Source of the DNA: Pseudomonas inefficax
Lineage (GTDB): Bacteria > Pseudomonadota > Gammaproteobacteria > Pseudomonadales > Pseudomonadaceae
Reading direction: 5' to 3'
Length of the DNA stretch: 64,000 bases
NCBI RefSeq assembly: GCF_900277125.1
Contig: NZ_OPYN01000060.1
Span: 1-64,000, forward strand
The notes beneath the pieces were generated by a model. That model did not search any database. It saw only the letters and a program-made list of their open reading frames with translations, and was not told the origin of the DNA. A program made the translations under genes and the position numbers. Shown here in pieces: positions 55,195-62,524 of the stretch (its first letter is position 1; each line of letters begins with the position of its first letter).

Positions 55195-57468
55195 TCAGAA
55201 GTGGAAGCTGGTGGTCAACAGTGCAGTCCGCCCGGCGGCCTGGTTGGCGTAGTGCCCACTGTAGGCCTTGTCGTAGTAGACCTCGTTGGTGAGGTTCTGC
55301 ACGTTCAACTGCAGGTCGATGTGCTTGGTCAGCTTGTAGCTGGCCATGGCGTCGTAGCGCCAGTACGAGTCGACCATCACGCTGTTGGTGGTGTTGCCGA
55401 ACACTTCATCGACGTAGAAGGCACCGCCACCAATGGTCAGCTTCGGCGTGACGTTGTAGGTGGTCCACAGGGTCAGGCTGTGGTTCGGCGTGTTAGGCAG
55501 CTGGTTGCCATCGTTGTAACCATCGATGAACACCGTGCCGACCCGCTGCGCGCCGCCGTCGACAAGCTTGGCATCCAGGTAGGTGTAGCCGGCGAAGACT
55601 TGCCAGGCGTCGGTCAGCTTGCCGCTGGCGCTGAGCTCCAGGCCATCGACACGGGTCTTGCCAATGTTCTGGTAGGTGTTGTTATCCACTAGTACACGAG
55701 CGTCTTCCTTCTCGGTGCGGAAAATGGCTGCGGTCAACGCCAGGCGTTCGTCGAGCAGGTCCCACTTGGTACCGATTTCGTAGTTGGTGGTTTTTTCCGG
55801 CTTCAGCTCGCTGGTAGTGGTGGCCGTGACTAGCGCATTGCCGTCGGAACCTTCGCCGAGCGAGGCGCCAGGCGGGGTGGCGGAGGTGGCATAGGACACA
55901 TAGATGCTGCCGTTCTCGGCAGGCTTCCAGGTCAGGCCCAGCTGGCCAGTGACGAACTCACTGGTGTCTTCGGTCTTGAAGCTTGTAGAACCGTTGGCCG
56001 CTTTGGTCTTGACCTTGGTGTCGAAGTGGTCGTAACGCAGGCCCATGGTCAACAACCAGGCCGGGTCAAGCTCCAGCGTGTCGGTGAAGTAGATGGCGCG
56101 CGTGTTGCCAGAGGTATCGGCACCGGCTTCGGTGCGGCTGATGGTGCCGTCCCACTCTTCATGCGGGTTGGGGTTCGGGAACGAGGTGCAGACGCCGGAG
56201 ATCTGGCCTGTTGCGCTCGAGCAGTTGCCGGCGCCGAAACCGGTGACGTCATAACCCGTCTTCACCGAGGTTTCCCGGCTGAGTTCGATACCGGTGGAGA
56301 AGCTGTTCTTCATGCCACCTACGTAGAAATCGCCATACAGGTCGGTCTGATTGGTGGTCGTGCGGGTGTTGGCTACACGATTGTTCGGGCGACGCCAGAC
56401 TTCACCGTTGAGGATGTTGCCCTTGCTGTCGTCTGGCTGGCTGTAGATGTAGTCCTGCAGCGTATTGCCATGGCGCAGGGTGTTCTTGACGGTCAGCGAA
56501 TCGTTCAGGTCGTGCTCGATGCTGATGGTCGAGATATCTGCGCGGCTCTTGGAGAAATCGCGGCCGACCAGGCCGTAGTAGTTGCTGCTGCTGCCACCGC
56601 CGTGGGTCGGCTTGTCCGGGTTGGCCGAGGTACGAGCGGCCGAGCTGCCGGAGCGCAGGCTGTAGGGAATACCCGAATCCGGCAGGTCGTCGCTTTCCAC
56701 GTGGTAGTAGTCAAGGCTCACGCGAGTATCGGTGCCCAGACCGAACACCAGCGAAGGCGCTACGCCCCAACGGTCGTAGTTGACCTCATCGCGGCCGGCG
56801 ACGTTGCTTTGGTGGGTCATCAGGTTCAGGCGGCCGGCGACACTGTCGCTGAACTGGTAGTTGCCATCCAGGGTGTAGCGCTGGGTCTGATCGCTGCCCC
56901 AGGTCCAGGCGCCGTCAAGCGAGTTGCCAAGGTGCGCACGCTTGCTGACCATGTTGATGGTGCCACCGGCAGCGCCACGACCTGCGATTGAGGAATTCGG
57001 GCCCTTGGCCACTTCCACCGACTCGATGGCGAAGATTTCGCGGGTTTGCGAACCGGTATCGCGCACGCCGTCCAGGTACATCGAGCTCTGGCTGTCGAAG
57101 CCACGAATGAATGGGCGATCGCCGGACGGGTTGCCACCTTCGCCGGCACCCATGGTGATGCCCGGCACGGTGCGCAGTGCATCCTGCAGGGTCAGGGCAC
57201 TGGTGTCCTTGATCACTTGCTGCGGGATCACGGTAATCGAGCGCGGGGTGTCTACCAGCGGCGCGGTGTACTTCTGCGAGGAGGCCTTGTCGACCTTGTA
57301 ATCGGTGCTGGCCTGTTCAGCCTTGCCGTTGACACTGGTGGCATCGAGGGTGATCGCGCTGCTGGCGGCCGGGTCGGCGGCGTAGGCCGACGAGGCGCTG
57401 AGGGCAACGCCGATGGCGGAGACGATCAGGCGTGGTGAGCTCACTGCAGATGGTACGTACTGGCGCAT
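55195..57468 (-). CDS. piuA: TonB-dependent catecholate-type siderophore receptor (PiuA/Fiu-like)
   Basis: A 757-residue outer-membrane receptor. A signal peptide (PSAVSSPRLIVSAIGVALSA to SSAYAADP) precedes the plug domain (DTPRSITVIPQQVIKDTSAL, DALRTVPGITMGAGEGG, DRPFIRGFDSQSSMYLDGVR) and a 22-strand barrel ending in phenylalanine (LLTTSFHF). The sequence and neighbours (piuC, Sel1 protein, speC) match the PiuA locus of P. aeruginosa, whose receptor takes up iron-catechol complexes. ATG 57468 is favoured over the TTG at 57486. A palindrome that may bind Fur stands 48 bases upstream. Confidence 0.9.
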   Translation of the reverse strand: MRQYVPSAVSSPRLIVSAIGVALSASSAYAADPAASSAITLDATSVNGKAEQASTDYKVDKASSQKYTAPLVDTPRSITVIPQQVIKDTSALTLQDALRTVPGITMGAGEGGNPSGDRPFIRGFDSQSSMYLDGVRDTGSQTREIFAIESVEVAKGPNSSIAGRGAAGGTINMVSKRAHLGNSLDGAWTWGSDQTQRYTLDGNYQFSDSVAGRLNLMTHQSNVAGRDEVNYDRWGVAPSLVFGLGTDTRVSLDYYHVESDDLPDSGIPYSLRSGSSAARTSANPDKPTHGGGSSSNYYGLVGRDFSKSRADISTISIEHDLNDSLTVKNTLRHGNTLQDYIYSQPDDSKGNILNGEVWRRPNNRVANTRTTTNQTDLYGDFYVGGMKNSFSTGIELSRETSVKTGYDVTGFGAGNCSSATGQISGVCTSFPNPNPHEEWDGTISRTEAGADTSGNTRAIYFTDTLELDPAWLLTMGLRYDHFDTKVKTKAANGSTSFKTEDTSEFVTGQLGLTWKPAENGSIYVSYATSATPPGASLGEGSDGNALVTATTTSELKPEKTTNYEIGTKWDLLDERLALTAAIFRTEKEDARVLVDNNTYQNIGKTRVDGLELSASGKLTDAWQVFAGYTYLDAKLVDGGAQRVGTVFIDGYNDGNQLPNTPNHSLTLWTTYNVTPKLTIGGGAFYVDEVFGNTTNSVMVDSYWRYDAMASYKLTKHIDLQLNVQNLTNEVYYDKAYSGHYANQAAGRTALLTTSFHF

Positions 57469-57515
57469 TGCTAAGGCCTTCCCCAAGGTGTTAAGGCCGC
57501 GGATCTTAATGTAAG

Positions 57516-57534
57516 CAATTGTGACTCACAATTG
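57516..57534. promoter_or_regulatory. Perfect 9-1-9 palindrome upstream of piuA
   Basis: CAATTGTGACTCACAATTG is a perfect palindrome of 19 bases with one central base, the geometry of a Fur box, although the half-site differs from the usual GATAATGAT. It lies in the 220-base gap between the divergent piuA and piuC genes, which are iron-regulated in relatives. A different regulator is possible. Confidence 0.5.
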
Positions 57535-57688
57535 AGAGTCGTTACCATTCGTGAAGAATTTACAATCTTTACAATTTGCCTTTACGGTTTCATCAAGCTG
57601 AAACGTCTTAAGCGGCGAACAGGGCTTGTGTAGCGCAAAAGGGAATCAATATCATTGGCGCCTTTCACTTTCCAATGGTAGTGCCGCC

Positions 57689-58369
57689 ATGCTGCTTCAC
57701 ATCCCTGGCCTGTTCGACGCCGATGAACTGGCCCGTATCCGCGAGGCGCTGGAGCAGGCCGACTGGGCCGACGGCAAGGTCACGGCCGGCTACCAGTCGG
57801 CCAAGGCCAAGCACAACCTGCAGTTGGCCGAAGGCCACCCGCTGGCCAAGGAAATCGGCAGTGCGCTGATCGACCGCCTGTGGCAAAACCCGCGCTTCAT
57901 GTCTGCAGCCTTGCCGCACAAGGTGTTCCCGCCGCTGATCAACTGCTACCGCGAAGGCGGCAATTTCGGCTTCCACATCGACAACGCCCTGCGCCAGCCC
58001 AAGGGCAGCCCGGAGCGAGTGCGTACCGACCTGTCCTCAACGCTGTTCCTCAGCGATCCGGACAGCTACGACGGCGGCGAGCTGGTGATCCAGGACACCT
58101 ATGGTGTGCAGCAGGTCAAGCTGGCTGCCGGTGACCTGGTGCTTTACCCCGGCACCAGCCTGCACAAGGTCAACCCGGTGACCCGTGGCCAGCGTTACGC
58201 TGCGTTCTTCTGGACCCAGAGCCTGGTACGCGAGGACAGCCAGCGGGCGTTGCTGTTCGAGATGGACAATGCCATCCAGCAACTGACTGCCGATGTGCCG
58301 GATCACCCATCACTGCTGCAACTGACCGGCACCTACCACAACCTGCTGCGCCGCTGGGCCGAGGTCTGA
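57689..58369 (+). CDS. piuC: PKHD-type Fe(II)/2-oxoglutarate hydroxylase PiuC
   Basis: A 226-residue dioxygenase of the PKHD/PiuC family. The iron ligands are seen in [10 protein letters not shown] (H-x-D) and [15 protein letters not shown] (distal His and the 2-oxoglutarate Arg); [13 protein letters not shown] is the family core. It probably modifies a siderophore or other iron-related substrate. I chose ATG 57689 ([20 protein letters not shown]); the frame opens earlier at 57626 with residues foreign to the family. It diverges from piuA and is 3 bases from the Sel1 gene. Confidence 0.93.
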   Translation: MLLHIPGLFDADELARIREALEQADWADGKVTAGYQSAKAKHNLQLAEGHPLAKEIGSALIDRLWQNPRFMSAALPHKVFPPLINCYREGGNFGFHIDNALRQPKGSPERVRTDLSSTLFLSDPDSYDGGELVIQDTYGVQQVKLAAGDLVLYPGTSLHKVNPVTRGQRYAAFFWTQSLVREDSQRALLFEMDNAIQQLTADVPDHPSLLQLTGTYHNLLRRWAEV

Positions 58370-58372
58370 GCC

Positions 58373-59122
58373 GTGTCCTATCAGTTACGGCGTGAAGAAG
58401 TGGTGGATGTGGCCGGTTTGCAGGCCATGCTGGAAGAAAGCCCTGGCAAGGCCGCCCAGGCGATCCTGGCTGCGGCGGGGCAGGGCGCGGTCGAGGCACA
58501 ATTGCTGTTGGGGCAGATCCTCCTCGACGGGCGTGGCATCGAAGCGGACGCCAGCGTGGCACGGCGCTGGTTCGGCATTGCCGCCCAGGGCGGTAATGCA
58601 ATGGCGCACAACATGCTGGGGCGTTGCCTGGAGCATGGCTGGGGTGGCAGTGCAGACCTTTCGCAGGCCGCCATCCACTATGCCCAGGCAGCCGATGCCG
58701 GGTTGGACTGGGGGCTCTACAACCTGGGCAACCTGTTCGCCACCGGGCGTGGGCTACCGGCCAACCAGGCACAGGCATTGATGTGTTACGAGAAGGCCGC
58801 GCACATGGGGCATGCCAAGTCGATGAACCTGTATGGGCGTTACCTGGAGCAGGGTATCGCCACGGCGCCCAGCCCGGCTCGGGCGGTGCGCTGGTATCGG
58901 CGTTCGGCCGAGGCGGGGGATTTTCGTGGCATGTTCAGCCTGGGGCTGGTGCTGGTCGAGCGTGGGCAGGTGGCGGAAGCCGCGCCTTGGCTGGAAAAAG
59001 CACGGGTAGAGGGGAACATGAATTTCCTGCGCGCGGCACTGGTGACCTTGCAGGGCGCGGGGCCGGTGTTGATGGCCTTTGCGGCGCGGTATGCCGACGA
59101 GATCGAACGGCGCGGAGCTTGA
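58373..59122 (+). CDS. Sel1-like repeat protein of the piu locus
   Basis: A 249-residue protein made of Sel1 repeats, e.g. AQLLLGQILLDGRGIEADAS, ARRWFGIAAQGGNAMAHNML and NLGNLFATGRGLPANQAQAL. These helical repeats usually bind other proteins. It uses a GTG start 3 bases after piuC, so the two are coupled. The corresponding gene follows piuC in P. aeruginosa as well, which suggests a role in the same iron process; the exact role is not known. Confidence 0.88.
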   Translation: MSYQLRREEVVDVAGLQAMLEESPGKAAQAILAAAGQGAVEAQLLLGQILLDGRGIEADASVARRWFGIAAQGGNAMAHNMLGRCLEHGWGGSADLSQAAIHYAQAADAGLDWGLYNLGNLFATGRGLPANQAQALMCYEKAAHMGHAKSMNLYGRYLEQGIATAPSPARAVRWYRRSAEAGDFRGMFSLGLVLVERGQVAEAAPWLEKARVEGNMNFLRAALVTLQGAGPVLMAFAARYADEIERRGA

Positions 59123-59133
59123 GGTCGCCTGTG

Positions 59134-59230
59134 CTGGCCCTTTCGCGGGTAAACCCGCTCCCACAGGGTCCTCACAGGTTCCGAAACCTGTGCAATACCT
59201 GTGGGAGCGGGTTTACCCGCGAAGAGGCCG
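59134..59230. repeat. Inverted pair of REP elements
   Basis: TGGCCCTTTCGCGGGTAAAC with CCGCTCCCACAGG on the left and GTGGGAGCGGGTTTACCCGC with GAAGAGGCCGG on the right. The spacer almost equals that of the pair at 52261-52358, so one is probably a copy of the other. Confidence 0.88.
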
Positions 59231-59249
59231 GAACTGACAGCACACAAAT

Positions 59250-59273
59250 GAAAACGGGGCCTTGCGGCCCCGT
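59250..59273 (-). terminator. Terminator of speC
   Basis: ACGGGGCC (59254-59261) and GGCCCCGT (59266-59273) form an 8-bp stem with a four-base loop; on the minus strand a run of Ts follows. Confidence 0.9.
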
Positions 59274-59279
59274 CGTGCA

Positions 59280-60443
59280 TTACAGGTAGTAGGCTTTCAG
59301 CGGCGGGAAGCCGTTGAATTCCACTGCGCTGTAGCTGGTGGTGTAGGCACCGGTCGACAGCCAGTACAGGCGGTCGCCGATGGCCAGGTTCAGCGGCAGG
59401 CCATACTTGTAGTGCTCGTACATGATGTCGGCGCTGTCGCAGGTCGGGCCGGCGATGACCACTTCTTCGGTCTCGCCTTTCTTCTCGGTCCAGATCGGGA
59501 ACTTGATGGACTCGTCCATGGTTTCGATCAGGCCGGAGAACTTGCCCACGTCGGTGTAGATCCAGCGCTCGACGGCGGTACGCGACTTGCGTGCGACCAG
59601 TACCACTTCGCTGACCAGGATACCGGCGTTGGCAATCAGCGAACGGCCCGGCTCGAGGATGATTTCCGGCAGGTCGTCACCGAAGTCTTCCTTCAGGAAG
59701 CGGATGATCTCTTCAGCGTAGGTTTCCAGGCTGTTGGTACGGGTGATGTAGTTGGCCGGGAAGCCGCCACCCATGTTGATCAGCTTCAGTTCGATGCCGT
59801 CTTCTTCCTTCAGGCGCTCGAAGATCACCTTGACCTTGGCGATGGCTGCGTCCCACACGCTGATGTCGCGCTGCTGCGAGCCCACGTGGAAGGAGATGCC
59901 GTAAGGCACCAGGCCCAGGTCGCGGGCGAGGATCAGCAGGTCCATGGCCATGTCGGTCTGGCAGCCGAATTTACGCGACAGCGGCCAGTCGGCGGTGGTG
60001 GAGCCTTCGGTGAGGATGCGCACGTACACTTTCGAGCCCGGGGCGGCCTTGGCGATGTTGCGCAGGTCGGCTTCCGAGTCGGTGGCGTACAGGCGCACGC
60101 CTTTCTCGTAGAAGTAGCGGATGTCCTTGGACTTCTTGATGGTGTTGCCGTAGCTGATGCGGTCGGCAGTCACGCCGCGGCCCAGCACCTTGTCCAGCTC
60201 GTAGATCGAGGCGATGTCGAAGCTCGAACCTTTCTCTTTGAGCAGGTCGATGATTTCGACGGCCGGGTTGGCCTTGACCGCGTAGTACACCTTGGCGAAC
60301 TCGAAGCCCGCACGCAGGTCATCATAGGCCTGGCTGATCATCTGGGTATCGATGAGTACGAACGGGGTTTCCTGCTTGTCGGCAAACGCCTTCATCTTCT
60401 GGAAGGTGTCACGCGCGAAATAGTCTTCGACCTGGATCGACAT
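59280..60443 (-). CDS. speC: Ornithine decarboxylase SpeC (alanine-racemase fold type)
   Basis: A 387-residue PLP enzyme of the fold III (eukaryotic-type) ornithine/lysine decarboxylases that makes putrescine. The PLP lysine is in KVYYAVKANPAVEII, the phosphate-binding Gly-rich loop is LINMGGGFPANY, and the other-subunit cysteine is in GPTCDSADIMYEHYK. I chose ATG 60443 (MSIQVEDYFARDTFQKMKAF), with GGAG upstream; an ATG at 60464 would add seven residues. The gene follows the piu locus as in P. aeruginosa. Confidence 0.95.
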   Translation of the reverse strand: MSIQVEDYFARDTFQKMKAFADKQETPFVLIDTQMISQAYDDLRAGFEFAKVYYAVKANPAVEIIDLLKEKGSSFDIASIYELDKVLGRGVTADRISYGNTIKKSKDIRYFYEKGVRLYATDSEADLRNIAKAAPGSKVYVRILTEGSTTADWPLSRKFGCQTDMAMDLLILARDLGLVPYGISFHVGSQQRDISVWDAAIAKVKVIFERLKEEDGIELKLINMGGGFPANYITRTNSLETYAEEIIRFLKEDFGDDLPEIILEPGRSLIANAGILVSEVVLVARKSRTAVERWIYTDVGKFSGLIETMDESIKFPIWTEKKGETEEVVIAGPTCDSADIMYEHYKYGLPLNLAIGDRLYWLSTGAYTTSYSAVEFNGFPPLKAYYL

Positions 60444-60724
60444 GCTCAGGGACTCCATGGGCAAACTGAAAATTTAAGTGGCTGCAAACTGAACGTCCTC
60501 CGTATCCCCACTTTGGTTCGCCTACTCAGTACTTGAGCCGGATGGATCGTTTCCAGCATGGACGTTCGGCGCGCACTTTAGGGCGTGAAGAATGCAGAAT
60601 CAACAGGTAATCCGGGCCTGATCGGCGTGGATCGACGACCAGCCATTTGAATAACCGACTCGTGTGACCGGCTGATGTTCCCCGCAGTGTTTCAAGCGTA
60701 AAAAATTGTGGAATGGACCGCGTT

Positions 60725-60800
60725 GGCCCCTTCGCGGGCACGCCCGCTCCCACAGGGTTTCTGCTATTGCTGTGGGAGCGGGTTTACCCGCGAAAAGGCC
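60725..60800. repeat. Inverted pair of REP elements
   Basis: GGCCCCTTCGCGGGCACGCC with CGCTCCCACAGG on the left and GTGGGAGCGGGTTTACCCGC with GAAAAGGCC on the right. It lies in the 493-base gap between the divergent speC and sigma-factor genes. The remaining DNA (60444-60724) shows no gene that I can support and presumably holds the speC promoter. Confidence 0.85.
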
Positions 60801-60894
60801 TCAGGTGTTCATATTTATGGCCACATTCCCTGGCACTGCCGTGCATGAAAAAGACGATAAATTTTTTGTTACCGACTGGCGGAATTGCCGTGTT

Positions 60895-60916
60895 TGATGA
60901 GAAACATTACTATTCG
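60895..60916 (+). promoter_or_regulatory. Possible Fur-binding site before the ECF sigma gene
   Basis: GATGAG, AAACAT and TACTAT follow one another in 60896-60915 and resemble three Fur hexamers (consensus GATAAT repeats) just before the sigma gene. FecI-type sigma genes are normally Fur-repressed, which fits; the match is only moderate. Confidence 0.3.
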
Positions 60917-60936
60917 CACCCTTGTCTGCCTCCCTG

Positions 60937-61434
60937 ATGACCCCGACCGTGTCCGGACCCAAAGGCTTCCTCGACCACTACCATGAGCTGATCGGCACCT
61001 GGACGCGCAAATTGCGCAGTCGACAGCAGGCCGAGGACCTCACCCACGATGCCTTTGTCCGGGTACTGGAAAACCCGCGCGAGCAGGTCGAACAGCCACG
61101 CGCCTACCTGCATCAGACCGCACGCAATATTGCCGTGGATGGTTTCCGTCGCGAGGACCGTCGCCAAGCCTTGGAGCTGGAAGCCTTCGACGAAGGCGTG
61201 GCCGGCCATGGTGACCCGGAGGCCTACATGCATGCCCTGGAACTGGCCGACTGCGTCGAGCGGGCGCTGGCGGAGTTGCCGCTCAATTGCCGACAAGTGT
61301 TCATCTGGCAGAAGCTCGAAGGCCTGACCCAGGCCGAGATTGCCGAGCGCATGGGGCTGAGCAAGAACATGGTCGAAAAGTATATGATCCGCACGCTCCG
61401 GCATCTGCGTGAGCACCTGGATGTGTCGGCATGA
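60937..61434 (+). CDS. FecI-type ECF sigma factor
   Basis: A 165-residue extracytoplasmic-function sigma factor of the iron-starvation group. Region 2 is FLDHYHELIGTWTRKLRSRQ with AEDLTHDAFVRVLE; region 4 is ELPLNCRQVFIWQKLEGLTQ and AEIAERMGLSKNMVEKYMIR. It should transcribe the adjacent receptor gene when its ligand binds the receptor. The ATG at 60937 has no clear ribosome-binding site; a TTG at 60922 is the alternative. It overlaps the FecR-type gene frame. Confidence 0.92.
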   Translation: MTPTVSGPKGFLDHYHELIGTWTRKLRSRQQAEDLTHDAFVRVLENPREQVEQPRAYLHQTARNIAVDGFRREDRRQALELEAFDEGVAGHGDPEAYMHALELADCVERALAELPLNCRQVFIWQKLEGLTQAEIAERMGLSKNMVEKYMIRTLRHLREHLDVSA

Positions 61435-61454
61435 TGAGTCAGGAGACCTTTTCG

Positions 61455-62417
61455 ATGAAACAGCACGGTACCGATACCGTCCGCGAGCAGGCGGCCATGT
61501 GGTTCGCCCGGGTGCAGGATGCGCCTCGCGATGCCGGGCTGCAGGCGCAGTTGCACGCCTGGATGGAAGGTGATGCACGGCACCGTGAAGAGTACCAGCG
61601 GCTCGCTCGCCTTTGGCAGGCCGCCGGCTTCATCCCGCGCCAGCGCCTCGAAGCGCTGTGCCAGCCGGCCCCGGTACGCCAGTTGCCACGTCGGCGCTTC
61701 GTGCGCCAGGCCCTGGCTGCCAGCGTGGCCGTACTGGCGTTGGGCCTGGGCTGGGGGGGCTGGCACTACCAGCAACTGAATCACCAGGGCAGCTTGCAGA
61801 CCGCCTTCAACGAACGCCGCCAGGTCGAACTGCCGGACGGTTCGCACCTTGAACTCAACGGCAGCACGCAAGTGCAGGTGGCTTTCAGCGCCGGCCAGCG
61901 GCATGTCCGGCTGATTGCGGGTGAGGTGATGTTTACCGTCGCCCACGACAGTGGCCGGCCGTTCGTGGTCGACACTGCCCAAGGGAGCGTGACTGTCACC
62001 GGGACCCGTTTCGACGTCCGCCTGGACCCGGCCAGCACCCGCGTGGCAGTGGAGCAGGGCTCGGTGCGTGTGCAGGGTAAGGGCGCCTCGCTGGCGCAAC
62101 TCACGGCGGGCCAGGGCTCGCATATAGATGCACAAGGCCAGGTGGCCGCGCCCTATGCGGTGAATACCGCTGCCCTGACTGCCTGGCGCAAAGGCAGGCT
62201 GGTGTTCGACGACGCCACCCTGGCCGAGGTGGTGGCCGAGGTTTCGCGCTACCGCAGCCAGCCGCTGCGGGTCGCCCCCGGCAAAGTCGCGCAGTTGCGG
62301 CTGTCCAGCACCTTCAGTACCGACGACACCGACGCGCTGCTGCGCGCCTTGCCGAGCATCCTGCCGGTGGCCATCAAGGCCCATGAAGATGGCTCGCGCG
62401 AAATAATCGCGAAATAG
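61455..62417 (+). CDS. FecR-type anti-sigma/signal transducer
   Basis: A 320-residue inner-membrane regulator. The N-terminal DUF4880 sigma-binding part (VREQAAMWFARVQDAPRDAG) is followed by a membrane helix (QALAASVAVLALGLGWGGW) after a basic RRRFVRQ, with a twin Arg/Lys-like start, and the periplasmic FecR domain (FNERRQVELPDGSHLELNGS, VTVTGTRFDVRL, LTAGQGSHIDAQG). I chose ATG 61455, with AGGAG 9 bases upstream; the ATG at 61431 overlaps the sigma stop (ATGA) and would also be usual for fecIR pairs. It passes the signal from the receptor to the sigma factor. Confidence 0.9.
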   Translation: MKQHGTDTVREQAAMWFARVQDAPRDAGLQAQLHAWMEGDARHREEYQRLARLWQAAGFIPRQRLEALCQPAPVRQLPRRRFVRQALAASVAVLALGLGWGGWHYQQLNHQGSLQTAFNERRQVELPDGSHLELNGSTQVQVAFSAGQRHVRLIAGEVMFTVAHDSGRPFVVDTAQGSVTVTGTRFDVRLDPASTRVAVEQGSVRVQGKGASLAQLTAGQGSHIDAQGQVAAPYAVNTAALTAWRKGRLVFDDATLAEVVAEVSRYRSQPLRVAPGKVAQLRLSSTFSTDDTDALLRALPSILPVAIKAHEDGSREIIAK

Positions 62418-62524
62418 ATTCAGGTTTTTTTCCGTTCGTTCGTCTTCCTCGCCAGCTGCAACTGCCAAGCATTTCCATTTGCATGCGGTTGGCATTTATT
62501 CGGTATTCCAGGAAGTTCGACGAC

